Below are positions 36,367 through 46,763 of a stretch of 64,000 nt of DNA, in pieces. A model generated the notes under the pieces. That model was not told the DNA's origin. It saw only the letters and a list, made by a program, of their open reading frames with translations, and did not search any database. A program made the position numbers and the translations under genes. The stretch is from Allodiplogaster sudhausi (lineage: Eukaryota; Nematoda; Chromadorea; Rhabditida; Diplogasteridae): assembly GCA_945643635.1 (NCBI GenBank), contig CALZFC010000065.1:860001-924000 (forward strand). The letters are read 5' to 3'. The first letter of the stretch is position 1, and the number at the start of each line of letters is the position of its first letter.

Positions 36367-37037
36367 ATGTGGGAGTGTCAACCTACGAGAGAACAGACAC
36401 AGGCAGCGCTTGAAAGACGCAACGAATGGGAGAAAAGGAAGAGTGCAAACATCTTCCAGTCTTCAGTTGATACAGAGGCTGCAGGCACTTGTAGCTGCCA
36501 ACGCTGCCCTCCTCGCGCTGATCTCGACGATCATGACTACTGCTGCATGTCGCTGTGGTCATTTCCGCTCAAGAATCTTGGCCAGCAGCTGCTAGAAGGC
36601 CTTTCCGCGAAGATTCCCGAGGCCAACTCCTTCTCTTGCATCTGCGAATGCCCAGAATTTGCTGGACAGATTCTTAACGAACTGGTTTGTTCGAACTACA
36701 CATTTGTTGCAATATCATAACATATGTTCAGGCTGCATCGGCCTCCGCCTATATGGCTGAATTCTTTACAGCGAAGCGTGAAGAAGATCCTGCTAGGTAA
36801 GACTTGTACTTCGCGACAACGTAGAGATCATATATGTACCAATTCTATTCTGCACTGTTCAGAAGTCTCCGCTACTGAGCCTACAGACTCTTCGTGGCGA
36901 GATATGTCGGCTATATGGGGCACCGTAAACGTGTGAGACTACCGGCTTGTGTGGTAAAAGCGGTGCGCAACAAGTGGCCGAGTGCTACATACAAGGGCTT
37001 TGTTGAGGGAGAGTTGATTCCACCTGATGAAGAGTAA
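36367..37037 (+). pseudogene. P2X7-intracellular-domain-like zinc protein (transposon ORF1), nonsense codon
   Basis: Likely exons: 36367-36684, 36732-36796, then from about 36863 to the TAA at 37035-37037. Exon 1 has the Cys cluster GTCSCQRC...DYCC...FSCICECPEF, like the Cys-rich start of the P2X7 cytosolic ballast domain. The last exon has AYRLF, then RKRVRLPACVVKAVRNKWP and YKGF, the typical end of that domain. Following the phase, codon TGA at 36876-36878 interrupts LRY/AYR, so this copy encodes a truncated protein. No P2X channel part (two membrane segments, ATP site) is present; in such elements the domain is free-standing. Confidence 0.65.
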
Positions 37038-37179
37038 ATATTGTGATAAAAGTTTTTATACAAGTGTTAATCGTGTAATAATGAACAATATCAATGCATA
37101 CAATGAAGGCTACTGAATGCCAGCAATTATTTCAAGATCATTACACTATGCTGCCTAACGATAAAAATTAAGGGACAAA

Positions 37180-40122
37180 ATGAACCCCCGGTTTTGCACA
37201 TGCATCGCATGTGGGAAAAAAACAACCCAAGACGAAAGCCGGTCCTTTACTGAAAGAGCCGAGGCACGCGAGTTATGGATCCGCCGCGTCACAGCATCTC
37301 CAGAAGCTGAGGAGCAGCTTCGAAAGCTTCTTTCCACTTCCAACCGACCCAGACTCTGCGAAGAACACTTTGATGAGCAGCAATATGAGCCGAATACCCG
37401 GATTTTCAAAAGAGACGCCCTTCCCATCAATATGGTAAGCTTTCAAGTTCATAACCTAGTATACAGTACCTATGTTCATCGTTAACTAAGATAGATTCCA
37501 TTAAAAAGAAAGTAAACTCAATAGGGAGGGAAGAAAATAGCAAACTAATATGATAGTTATTACCTTACATATCGCATTTTACGTATTAGATAATGAAGAA
37601 AAATTGTCTCTCACATACAGCGAAAAGAAGACACGCCGCCTCCCAGCCCAGCACCAACAGCCTTCGCGCCGCCGATGACACCAGGCCCGCTAGCGTACAC
37701 ACACTCGATACGTCGGCCCTTTAGAGATCGATCACCTGTAAGTACAATTTATTATTAAATTTTAGTTAAAATATAAAGAGAGTAAAAGTAGTTTGTGTTA
37801 ACAGGTGCTGGATGATCCTGACTTTACATTCCCAGGCCCTACGGTCAATGACCAAGACGATTCCACGTATATAATTGTTGAGAAATCAGCCCTATGGTCC
37901 CTGCTGAGAAGGTGCTTCAGGTGCAACAGAGACAATTGCAGCCTAGAAGTCAAGTACACTGGCATGGCGGTTTCTGTCCATAGAACATGCAATCTGCATG
38001 GGAGACTAGGGGCCTAGGAGAGTAGCCCGAGGGAGCAAACAGCATCTGGCTCAAATAAGGAACAACTTCGAGCAGTAAACCTTGACTACGTTGCCTCAGC
38101 AACAGTTTGTGCAGTTGGGCAGAAGGTGTGCAAAAGAAACTATAGGTTTTGATATAAGATAATAATTTTCTTAAACTCTTTCAGGCAGCCGAGAATATGA
38201 CAAAGTACATGGGCATCCGGCCGATGTCTAGTACAGCTTTCAACAGAATTAGAAAGGCTTATGTACTCCCCGCAATTAAAGCGTGTGCAGACGAGGACGC
38301 AGAAGACACAAAGAGAAGAATACTGGCAAAGATTCAACGAGATGTGATGAGCAAACTTTAAATGTTCAAAGAAAAAATATTTTGTTTCTTGTAGGGTGGA
38401 AAGCTGCACGTGGCTGGTGATGGCATCTTTGATTCCAGAGGGTTTAGCGCTAACTGGTGCCGATATGTTATCATGTGCGCTAATACCGGGCTAATACTTG
38501 CCACAGAGAACGTTCACAAGAGCCAAACAGGTATGTTAAATTTTTTTAGTTTTACAAATTAACAATTATTAAGGCTCGTCTGGAGCAATGGAGCAGCACG
38601 GTTTAAAGCTAGCACTCGATAAGCTCCTGAAATGGTTGGGCCCAGCTATCATGCTTGAATCAATTACAACGGATCGACACAGCGCGGTGATCAGAATGAT
38701 GCGTGAGCAATACCCAGGGATTGTACACTACTACGATCCCTGGCACTTTTTTCGGAATTTGCTCCTCGCCCTTCTTGCGGTTAGACAAAAGATGATTATG
38801 GTTCCGGTGAAAAGAGCAGGCCAAATTTAGCTAAAGGGTAACTACGCAGTTCTTCTTTACCAGTGGACTAAGGGTATCATCCGACATGCCTATTGGTCAG
38901 TGACCAGCTCTAACGGGAATGGTCAACTCGCGCGTGAGAAATACCTAAGCCTACTGAAGCATGTTACTGGTGTGCACGACTGGTCTGAGGTTGAATATTG
39001 AGGCTTTTACACTTATTTCAGTCACTAAATAACTTTATTATATAATTTAGTGAAATGAATATAACCTACTAGTTGTCGACGAAGAAAGAAGAGAGCGAGG
39101 AAGGAGGACCGACCGACCGCAGCCATCTAAACAAAACACTTTTTATTTATTTTTATTATTCTATGTAAAAAAATTTTTTAATTATGTTTATTTTATTTAG
39201 TATTTTACTATTTTTAGTATAGTAAACCGATTAAGAAGATCTGCACTTGTACATTTTAAGGATGAAGGGTTTTCCCTCTTTCGACAATGCGAACACGGGG
39301 TCTTGGACCCAATGCAGTCACCACACACGCTCTCGCCAGGGGACAAGGACTACGGGAAACTGCGGGAGATCGTTGAAGCTCCGAGTCGAGTTGGAGATAT
39401 TGGGTAAACACAGCATTACAAATATTAAGTTTATTCCCCGTTTTTAAGGAAGGTTTCATCATTCCTCACTACGAGTGAAAACGAGTCTGCGAATGCTCTG
39501 GGAACTCTTTATGCTCCAAAGCACATTCACTTCAATCGCGCAGGCCACGACATGCGAACCATGCTTTTGACCCTCCACTGGAACTGCTTGAAAAAGGAAA
39601 AAATGGATGGAAAGAGAGTGGTAATCCGTTGACTTTTTGCCAGAAAAAGTTTAAAATTACTATCACTATTGAGAATGGAGCAGTTACCCAGACATAATAC
39701 TTGCAGCTGAGAGGACAACGCAGCTACTTCAAAAAGACGAAGAAAGAACGGTCGCAAAAGAATGTGTGGACAACCTCAGATCTCCCATTTAGAAAAGAGA
39801 TCATAGAGAGGGCGCACAGGGTATACTGTACTATTTTTCATGCATACAAATAGAGGACTACTGTAACTTTTCTAACCAGGTGAGGAGAGAGATGGCGGAG
39901 ACCCCACACGCTGCCACTCAGTCGGCGCGGAGAGAGAAGATGCGAGTCGCCATGCAGCTGCCGAAGCGGCCACTCACGTCCGATCCTTTCCTAGAAGAGT
40001 CGGACGACGACAGTGACGACGAGATGGAGGAAGAAGCCGACTTCGACACGGGAGCACTGTTCGACGAGCTCGATCGCATGAGCGGTGATGCGAATCTGGA
40101 AGAGGAGTATGAGTCAGAGTAA
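37180..40122 (+). pseudogene. THAP-domain Kolobok-like transposase, multi-exon, two nonsense codons
   Basis: Exons I can place: 37180-37434 (THAP C2CH finger: CTCIACGKK...LCEEHF), 37621-37737, 37805-38119, 38185-38343, 38395-38530, 38574 to about 38990, about 39450-39620, about 39650-39820, about 39879-40122 (acidic tail, TAA). Core motifs: HVAGDGIFDSRGFSANWCRY (first catalytic Asp region), ESITTDRHSAVIRMM (second Asp region), HYYDPWHFFRNLL, then APKHIHF. A Cys-rich stretch CFRCNRDNC precedes the core. In-frame TAG at 38015-38017 (likely a former Trp) and TAG at 38828-38830 break the frame. It would act in the nucleus, binding element ends through the THAP finger. Exon limits after 39000 are approximate. 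Confidence 0.7.
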
Positions 40123-40583
40123 TAGCATAGCTAAACTAGATTACATACTATAATTAAAGAAGATTATATTTAATATTTCTCCTTGATAAGGTGTTGATAA
40201 TGTTTTCTATTAGTTATCATAGTAGCCCAAGAGATATGTAGTACACATTATTTATATATCATCTTTGCTATTACACCAGTATGGTTAACAGGCTTGCAGA
40301 TATATTTTTGTTTGTTTGTTTTTTTGTATTGCGATCAAAAACATATCTAAATTGCCATATAACTATGTGCTCATCGAAGATCATAAATGGGATTTGCGTA
40401 ATAATAAACTGGCGTGTACCTGCGTGTGCCACCGAATAGGAGCGCACATTCTGAATAAGGAGAGTAAAGTAAACGCGACTGTAAGTTCCCGCTATGAAAA
40501 TATTTTGTAATTTATGGCACCAGGTAACAAACGCCTATGGCCTAGTGGCTAAGAAAATATTTTTCAATTGCTAAAACCATATA

Positions 40584-40740
40584 GCAAGTTATGGCCTAGT
40601 GGCTAAGGCGTGTAAACGCAACTAGTGCAGCGTGAGTTCGAATCTCGCTGTGGTGGGTGTAAGTGGCAAGGAAAAGTTGCGGTCAGAAGAGGTGGAGAGT
40701 TTTGATTTAAAAAAAAAAATTTTTTTCAAAAAAAAAAAAG
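40584..40740 (+). mobile_element. tRNA-derived SINE
   Basis: A tRNA-like head with an A box (TGGCCTAGTGGCTAAGG, 40592-40608) and a B box (GAGTTCGAATCTC, 40634-40646) at normal spacing, then an unrelated body and a tail of A and T runs (40709-40740). A truncated copy of the same A box (TGGCCTAGTGGCTAAG) sits at 40538-40553. The acceptor stem does not close well, so it is not a functional tRNA gene. It lies inside the Kolobok-like element. Confidence 0.65.
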
Positions 40741-40882
40741 AATAAATGAAACCCCAGAGAAGTAGGTACATGAGGAATTACGAAATAGTGAAGATGCCCA
40801 TCTATATGGAAAAGGTGTAAACATTTCAATTTGAGAAACATAAATAACTTTCTATTTTTCATTAATGGCAAATAATACTCAC

Positions 40883-41079
40883 AAAGTTGTCTCATCATGT
40901 CGCAGGAAGGAGATAAACGTCAGCTTGGAGCGATTGAAGTTGCCCGAGATGCAGATCTCCTCAGCGCGTACAACAAGGATACGCTGCCCGAGCAGCAGCT
41001 GCTTCGCGACAATGGACGCGAGACGGCCAAGGAGCTGGTCCTTGCCATGGATGATGAGCGGCTTGTTGTCCAGGCCCAT
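40883..41079 (-). pseudogene. RPL13A: Ribosomal protein L13a (uL13) first coding exon, isolated fragment inside transposon
   Basis: The minus strand from ATG 41079 reads [20 protein letters not shown], then [12 protein letters not shown] and [16 protein letters not shown], the uL13 N-terminus and closest to the nematode form as I remember it. A TTTTTTCAG acceptor lies 2 bases before the ATG and a GTGAGT donor follows 40883, so it is an intact exon of 65 codons plus 2 bases. The last residues FLRHDETT differ from the conserved FLRKR. The next exon (with the conserved PSRGP...FHxRAP region) is absent downstream, where the SINE and the transposase 3' end lie. It is therefore a captured piece, antisense to the transposase. 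Confidence 0.75.
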
Positions 41080-41129
41080 TCCTGAAAAAAAAGAAAGAAA
41101 TAAACGACGAAAATCACACACATTTACTT

Positions 41130-42760
41130 TAAATTAGCAATAGTGACTGAAGAATATAAAAAAATAGGAAAAGAACATAGCTCTAAAACCAAAGCATAAC
41201 AAAAGTAAAGAAGATACAGTGCATAAAACTAAAAGCTAGCGAAGAGGAGCAAGGAGCATACGAAATGAAAAGACGCAGAGAGGGCAGCCGAGACAATAGC
41301 AGGCACATGCGAGAGATTGCACGAGACGGAGAGAGCAGAGATGTGCAAAAGTGCGCACCCCCGCTGTCTGACACTCTCGCATCGCTGAGTCGATCGATGC
41401 GCTGGAAGGTCAGCGAGAGGACGCATTCAATGAAGAGACAACTCGGTTGCACACATTGGAGAGAGAGAACATGGAGAGCGGAGAGTGTTATGCGGAAAAT
41501 AGTCGCAGGCTGGGGAGATGGGAGTGACAGGCAATGGCCATTCTATCGATAGTAGATAGCCGAGAATGGCAACAAAACAATAGCTTGAACAGAGCAATGA
41601 ACGGAAAAGTTGTCTCAGAAATGCATTAGAGAACAAATGACGATACCAGATCCAATCGATTGAACGAGTAAAGAAATACATAGCAGGAACCTTAATTCAA
41701 GGAGTTCTGAGAAGGCTGCTTGACAACGTCCAACCCTGAGGAGCACCCGCTGCTTTCCACTTACGGGCGGGGTTCCAGTCGATGAAGATAAGCCCTGACC
41801 AAAAGAAGAGTTTCAATTGGCTAGAGTCAATTCAATTTTAATATTTCTAAAGAAGAGTATAACCGTTCAGGGCGGATTTGATAAAATTAGAAACATTTTT
41901 CTGATGATTCTAGCACCTCATTGCATTGAGATAATCGCAAAGAATATCATATAAAAAAAATTTGGACTTGCAAATTGTACATTTCGAGGAAAATCAATAG
42001 CTACAATTTCAAATCGATGGTTTTGCAAAAACAAGAATAGAATATTCGTAACCAATAGATGTGGCCCCTCCCCCAATGAATCCAAAAACAGCTACACTGC
42101 AGCTTAAGTTCAGCGGAAAGAGCAAGCATAACAACCAAATTAAAATGTCAAACATAAGGTTCACCTTGTTATCGCGTCCTTGTTATAATCTGCCACCGGC
42201 GGCGACTCAGGTTGTCGCGCCGTCGTACAAAAGGCGCTCCTTGATCACGTTGGAGACCCCACGAATGGCTGCTCCCTTGTTACTGCTCGCTGAACAGGCA
42301 AATAAATGCAGCAGTTATACAGCAGTTATAACTACTGAATAAGATAGCTTTAATTAATCAACAGAATTAAAAATTCTAACAAACAGTGAAAAATATTGAC
42401 ATTTCTTATAAAAAAATCAGAAGAACAGTTTTCGTAGCGCGTGGGTGGAGAACTTTTCAAGAATGCGTTGTTTCAATCTTCTAAACAGGTGCCAAGCGGC
42501 CAAAAACATCAATGGAGGGAGCTTTTAAAAAGGCGCAATATCCCAGTTTAGGGCTCGGGCAAAACAAGCGATTATTTCAACTTTTTCGGTTTGAAATATA
42601 TCGACAATTAAAACAAATTAACATTTAGAACAAACAAAAAAGATCGAAATGAAACCCTGATGGTTTCGAAAATGTTCGAAAAAAAAAATTTATTTAACGA
42701 GTCCGTATGTACTGCTTTTTTTGGGTTTTCCGCGTAGGAGTTTTGGGTGTTCATGCTCCT
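41130..42760. other. Right part of the Kolobok-like element, mostly noncoding
   Basis: About 1.6 kb with no clear gene. A minus-strand stretch at about 42220-42292 reads like coding (KGAAIRGVSNVIKERLL, then a stop) and may be another captured exon; I cannot name it. The terminal 12-17 bases form the right inverted end. Confidence 0.4.
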
Positions 42761-42764
42761 TTAA

Positions 42765-43911
42765 AAGCACCTTCTAATATGTTGCATGTCGCTAAACATT
42801 TTTTTTGTTTGAAGATGCGGGATAAATTGAGTACTAAAAAATGCGGATGACAAGTGAACTTTTATCTGAACAACCCGGAAGGTGCCGACTTCTGCTTCCT
42901 CGGAACTGGGAAAATGTTTCCTGAAGATTCTGAAAGAGGCAATCTTCTGTTCCGAGATGCACCCCCGGTCTGAGGAACTTTTCAGAAGAAGACATGTAAT
43001 TTGTACTTACAATTAGAACCGGCTGGCATGTTAACATTCTCGCATCACTGGCAGCGGAATTATTATTGCTATTGTTGAAGCTAACTGCGTCCGGCTTTAA
43101 TCCTTCATCTTCCACCAATCCTCGACGTAAAATGCATTTCGGTGTCGTACGTATGTCGTCAATTTCGTTAATGAGAGTGTCCTACGACTTTTACGAGTTT
43201 GCATCATCACTTAATACGGTGGCACTAACAATAAAAACATGTCTCAAATTTTAATGCCCTCTCCGTCATCATAGACACACATTTACACAATCATTCACAC
43301 GTAAACCGAGATGCTAAACACATAAAAAAGGATAAGGAACAATAATGGACAGACAGATTGAGGCTGTAAGATGGATAAGGGAGAGTGTGAGAGATTGAGA
43401 GAGAGGCAGACTGAAATGTAAGGACGAGGTCGAGAGAGATCGCGAGATCCAAAGACTGAGTGAGTGGTGGAGGGAGGGCTGAATACGACTCCTGCTTTAT
43501 CTAGCTATGAAATCGAATGTATGAAGGTGCTTAGGGAAGAAGGGATTAATTTCAAGGAATATGTTATCTATTCTTTATTCTCTCTCTCTCTCCCCCTCTC
43601 TTTGAGATTTGTTGTGTAGATGAAAAAGGAGGTATCGCTCTTTTGATTTGCTCATCAACAAACATCAATGTATGGAGAGTATAATGTATGAAAGGGGGAA
43701 TAAGGATACTACGAAATACTACATATTACATATTACACATACATACATATTACGAAAATAGGGCAGATGAGGGGTGGATGAATTGCGGAATATGGGATTC
43801 GGGATTCTATACCCACTATATCATGCAAATGGGTGAGTGGTGGTGGGCGTATGATTACAAGGACCGTGTTTTAGTAGAGGACAAGGGCCGTATACGGCCC
43901 CCTATCAATCC
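42765..43911. other. Right flank of the nested insertion, composite repeat remnant and unassigned DNA
   Basis: From 42765 to about 42900 the sequence continues the repeat unit (AAGCACCTTCTAATATG, then TTTTATCTGAACAAC). From 42900 to 43911 I see no supported gene. There are short GA and CT stretches (43380-43440, 43578-43600) and ACATA repeats near 43725-43750. Confidence 0.45.
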
Positions 43912-44895
43912 TTAGATCAAGCTGGACGTGGGCGACGAGCCGACGAAGCGGATATTCGGCTCAAGACGCCGCCAACGCGTCATGAGCGCGCGGAACGGAG
44001 AGGCGCGAAGAGCAAACGCGCCCGAGGAGGAGGAGTCGAGTAAGCGCGAGAGGTACTGGCGCGAGAGGTACTGCTCGAGCGGGGCCATCGGCACCGCCTT
44101 TGACGATGAAGACAGCTCTACTGAAAATTAATTAGGATAGTTAACTATTGATTGTATCAAAAACAATTGATTACCGTATTTTCTCTATTAGTACCCCCGG
44201 GGGTTCTATTTTTCAATACCCTTGCGAGAGGGGGGCACTATTAGAGGGAGGGGTTCTACTGGAGGGAGGGGTACTATTTTTCAATGTGAGACAGTAAAAG
44301 TTTGATAACAACATTTTCTTCTCAAAAAAAGAAGAATCATAGCTCGAATTCATAGGAATCAGCACTGGAATATCCATTTTACCACACATTTTGAATGAAT
44401 TTGCAATCAGTTCATTGGAGAGAGCATCCCATGCCTCCAGGATCCATTCGAGGTACGTCTCGAGCTTAGATATTAGGGTGTTAGGGGGGGCACTATTGGA
44501 GGGGGGGGTTCTACTAGAGGGAGGGGTTCTATTTTTCAATAGCTTTATCAGAGGGGGGTACTATTAGAAGGGGGGTTCTAATAAAGGGGGGGGGGGGGTA
44601 CTAATAGAGAAAATACGGTAATTTTTGATCTAGAAGTAATTCAAAAGTTGAAACTTGACCTTTCGGTTTTTATCTTTCTCTCTCCTCCCTCTCTCACATT
44701 ATCTCTCTCTTGTCTCTCTCTCTCTCCTCTCTCTCTGTCTCTCACATTCTCCCTCTCCTCTCTTTCTCTTTCTTTTTGTTCTCTCTCTCTCTCTCTCTCT
44801 CTCTTTCTTCTCTATCTGAATCCCACGCCGTTTCGCACCCCCCCCCCCTTACCTGCAACGATGGCGATGAGAAGTGCGAGTGTTCGGTGGTGCAT
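43912..44895 (-). CDS. Candidate secreted peptide precursor, two exons (83 aa)
   Basis: Not a family I recognise. Exon 1 44895-44853 encodes MHHRTLALLIAIVA, a basic start plus hydrophobic core typical of a signal peptide, ending at a GTAAGG donor in phase 1. Exon 2 44120-43912 follows a TTTTCAG acceptor, restores the frame (252 nt in total) and stops at TAA. The mature part contains LEQYLSRQYLSRLL, a Ser run, and WRRLEPNIRF with a dibasic site, as in small neuropeptide precursors; there is no Cys and no RFG amidation site. The 730-bp intron holds the pogo-derived element. Alternative: the plus strand of exon 2 is also open (43928-44131), but it has no start exon that I can find. Function is not claimed. 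Confidence 0.45.
44174..44618 (-). mobile_element. Non-autonomous pogo/Tigger-type element (445 bp)
   Basis: Inverted ends CCGTATTTTCTCTATTAGTA with TA at both outer borders (44172-44173, 44619-44620). Subterminal G-rich repeats (GAGGGAGGGGTTCTA and similar) occur on both sides. The centre encodes, on the minus strand, ETYLEWILEAWDALSNELI then SFKMCGK, which resembles the C-terminal end of pogo-like DDE transposases. No catalytic domain remains. Confidence 0.7.
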
Positions 44896-46761
44896 CAGAG
44901 CAGAGTGAGAGAGAAGCAGCGAGAGAAGGGAAGAAGTGCCCGCGGGCTGATGAGGGAGAGGATGCCGCGTAGGCGGAAAGGATTACCTGGAACGGAAACT
45001 GGGTGAGTAATAGGGCTTAGAAAGGAGGAGGAAGAGGGCCACGAAGTAGGAGAAAGTCTTAATCTTACTATGTATTATATTTCACAATGTTATACTTATT
45101 TTTTTATTTTTTTTCACTGTTAAATTTCTTACTACCACGTCTCACTTCGGTGTGCGTAAATAAAGTAAAGTAAGGGCAAAGCGTTAATACATAGTTCCGC
45201 GCACTACTTTCTTTTCTCGCAAAAAAAAAGAAAAACAAAGACTACGAGAAGGATGAAAAAGAAGATAAACTTGTCGAAGCGAGAGAAAGACATTAACTGT
45301 CCGATTGTGTGCTAATGGCAGAGATCATAAAGATGACACAGGGGCGGATTTAAGAAGTAAAGGTCGCCTCGATGAAGCGCAATCTCGCTGTGAGATTAAG
45401 GCAGATATCAAGGAATTCTTTAAAATTCGCGCCACGAAGGGTGATACGCTTGATTACTGTAGTAAATCAATGCGTAATTTGCGCCTTAAAGGAAGAGCAT
45501 GCTCGGAATGATTCTACAGTGTACCAGAAAATACATATAAACTTGATATTCGCGTTCCCCTCACCAAATAACCAATAATCTTGTTATGAATACGAGTGAA
45601 AAAATTTTATCGAACATTTTGGGGCAGGAATCACCGAATATGTAGGTCATTGTGGATTTGCAAACGTTGGAGATTTAAACGCCTACCACACGGAGGGTAC
45701 GGGTCATACAAATTCTTCCGGTTTGAGAGCACACCAAATCCGCGTTGCGCCCGTTTCATGCGTCGCGGCTAGGCACAGCATATAGCTCTCCTCCAAATGC
45801 ATCGATCGAAGTGATTTAAATTCCCTCCAAAAGTTACCGTAATATGTGGTCATTAATTTGAAAATTTAGGCAACTCCCTCCAAAAGTTACCGTAATATGT
45901 GGTCATTAATTTGAAAATTCTGGCAACTGGCAATTTGCCAGCAATTTCACCTGCGCTAAGGATTTTGAAGTTCCGTTACGTTTGTGTCACACAATACGAT
46001 TGTGGAAAACTTAAGAAATTTACAGTTCGACGCACCAAAATTCTCTCAAACCGGAAGGGGGTACCCTCCGTGCTACCAATTAACGAATTCCCTTATTGAT
46101 AGACATATAAGTAGAAAAGTTAATTTTAACCCGACTTTTTAGAGTACACTCTATTCTCATCGGAATTTTTTTTATTTATTTATGTACTTTCCTAATTTTG
46201 AACTTGCAAAATTGCATTAAAAATGCATTCGAATCGAATGCATTTTTGAACCTGCGACGCTCATTAATTGTAGGCGAGCGCGCTACTGCTCCTCTCATTG
46301 TCAGGCCATGTTTTATTGATTAAGCGAGACACTGACAATGACAAAGTCAATAAATTCCGAGATTTTATGTAAATTTTAAAAATTAATATAAAATCGCCTC
46401 GTGCTATTTAAAAAAAGTAAAATTGTTAATCATCATTTCTCTACTTGGACAATCGATCCAGGCTGGTGAGATCAAAATCTTCCAGCTTATCTTTAGATGG
46501 TTCCTCATGTATTGTCTACAATTACGACAGAATTTGAAAATCGCAGTGATCGTAATGTGATGAAATTTGAATTCACGTTGAATACCGCTTGCTGAAATTG
46601 ATCGCTTATCTAAACTTTCCAATTTTTTTTTTAGTTTGCAACCGATTTCTTAATAGAATAGACCTCATTCAAGCACGATTTTTGCTCTCATCTTCTCATA
46701 TTAAATGTCTAATGAAGAATGTTTTCGAAATCTCTCGAAATGTTCACAAAAAATACGTACA
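44619..46761. other. Region between the pogo-type and Tc1-like elements
   Basis: Holds exon 1 of the candidate peptide (44853-44895), a CT tract (44680-44815), a 53-bp tandem duplication (about 45824-45929, containing AAAAGTTACCGTAATATGTG) and a short inverted pair with CACGGAGGGTAC and CCGGTTTGAGAG at 45697-45730 against 46043-46072. That suggests a degenerate 0.4-kb foldback element. No supported gene. Confidence 0.5.
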
Positions 46762-46763
46762 TA

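Larger units (their letters stand above)
36009..42760 (+). mobile_element. Kolobok-like DNA transposon (6.75 kb), TTAA target sites, degraded
   Basis: Flanked by TTAA (36005-36008, 42761-42764). Short inverted ends: AGGAGCATGAA at the left and TTCATGCTCCT at the right, followed by similar CCCA/TGGG blocks. It carries two plus-strand genes (a P2X7-C-domain-like protein at 36367 and a THAP plus DDE transposase at 37180), then about 2.6 kb with a tRNA-derived SINE and a captured ribosomal-protein exon. TTAA targets and THAP-containing transposases are known Kolobok traits. At least three in-frame stops in the genes indicate an inactive copy. Confidence 0.78.

Noticed and set aside
40584..40660. 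Functional tRNA gene
   Set aside because: A and B boxes are present, but the acceptor stem does not pair and an A-rich tail follows, so it is a SINE head.
43928..44131. Plus-strand ORF (starts MGDEPTKRIF, acidic end) as a terminal exon
   Set aside because: Possible, but no upstream exon or start was found, while the minus strand links to a signal-peptide exon in phase.
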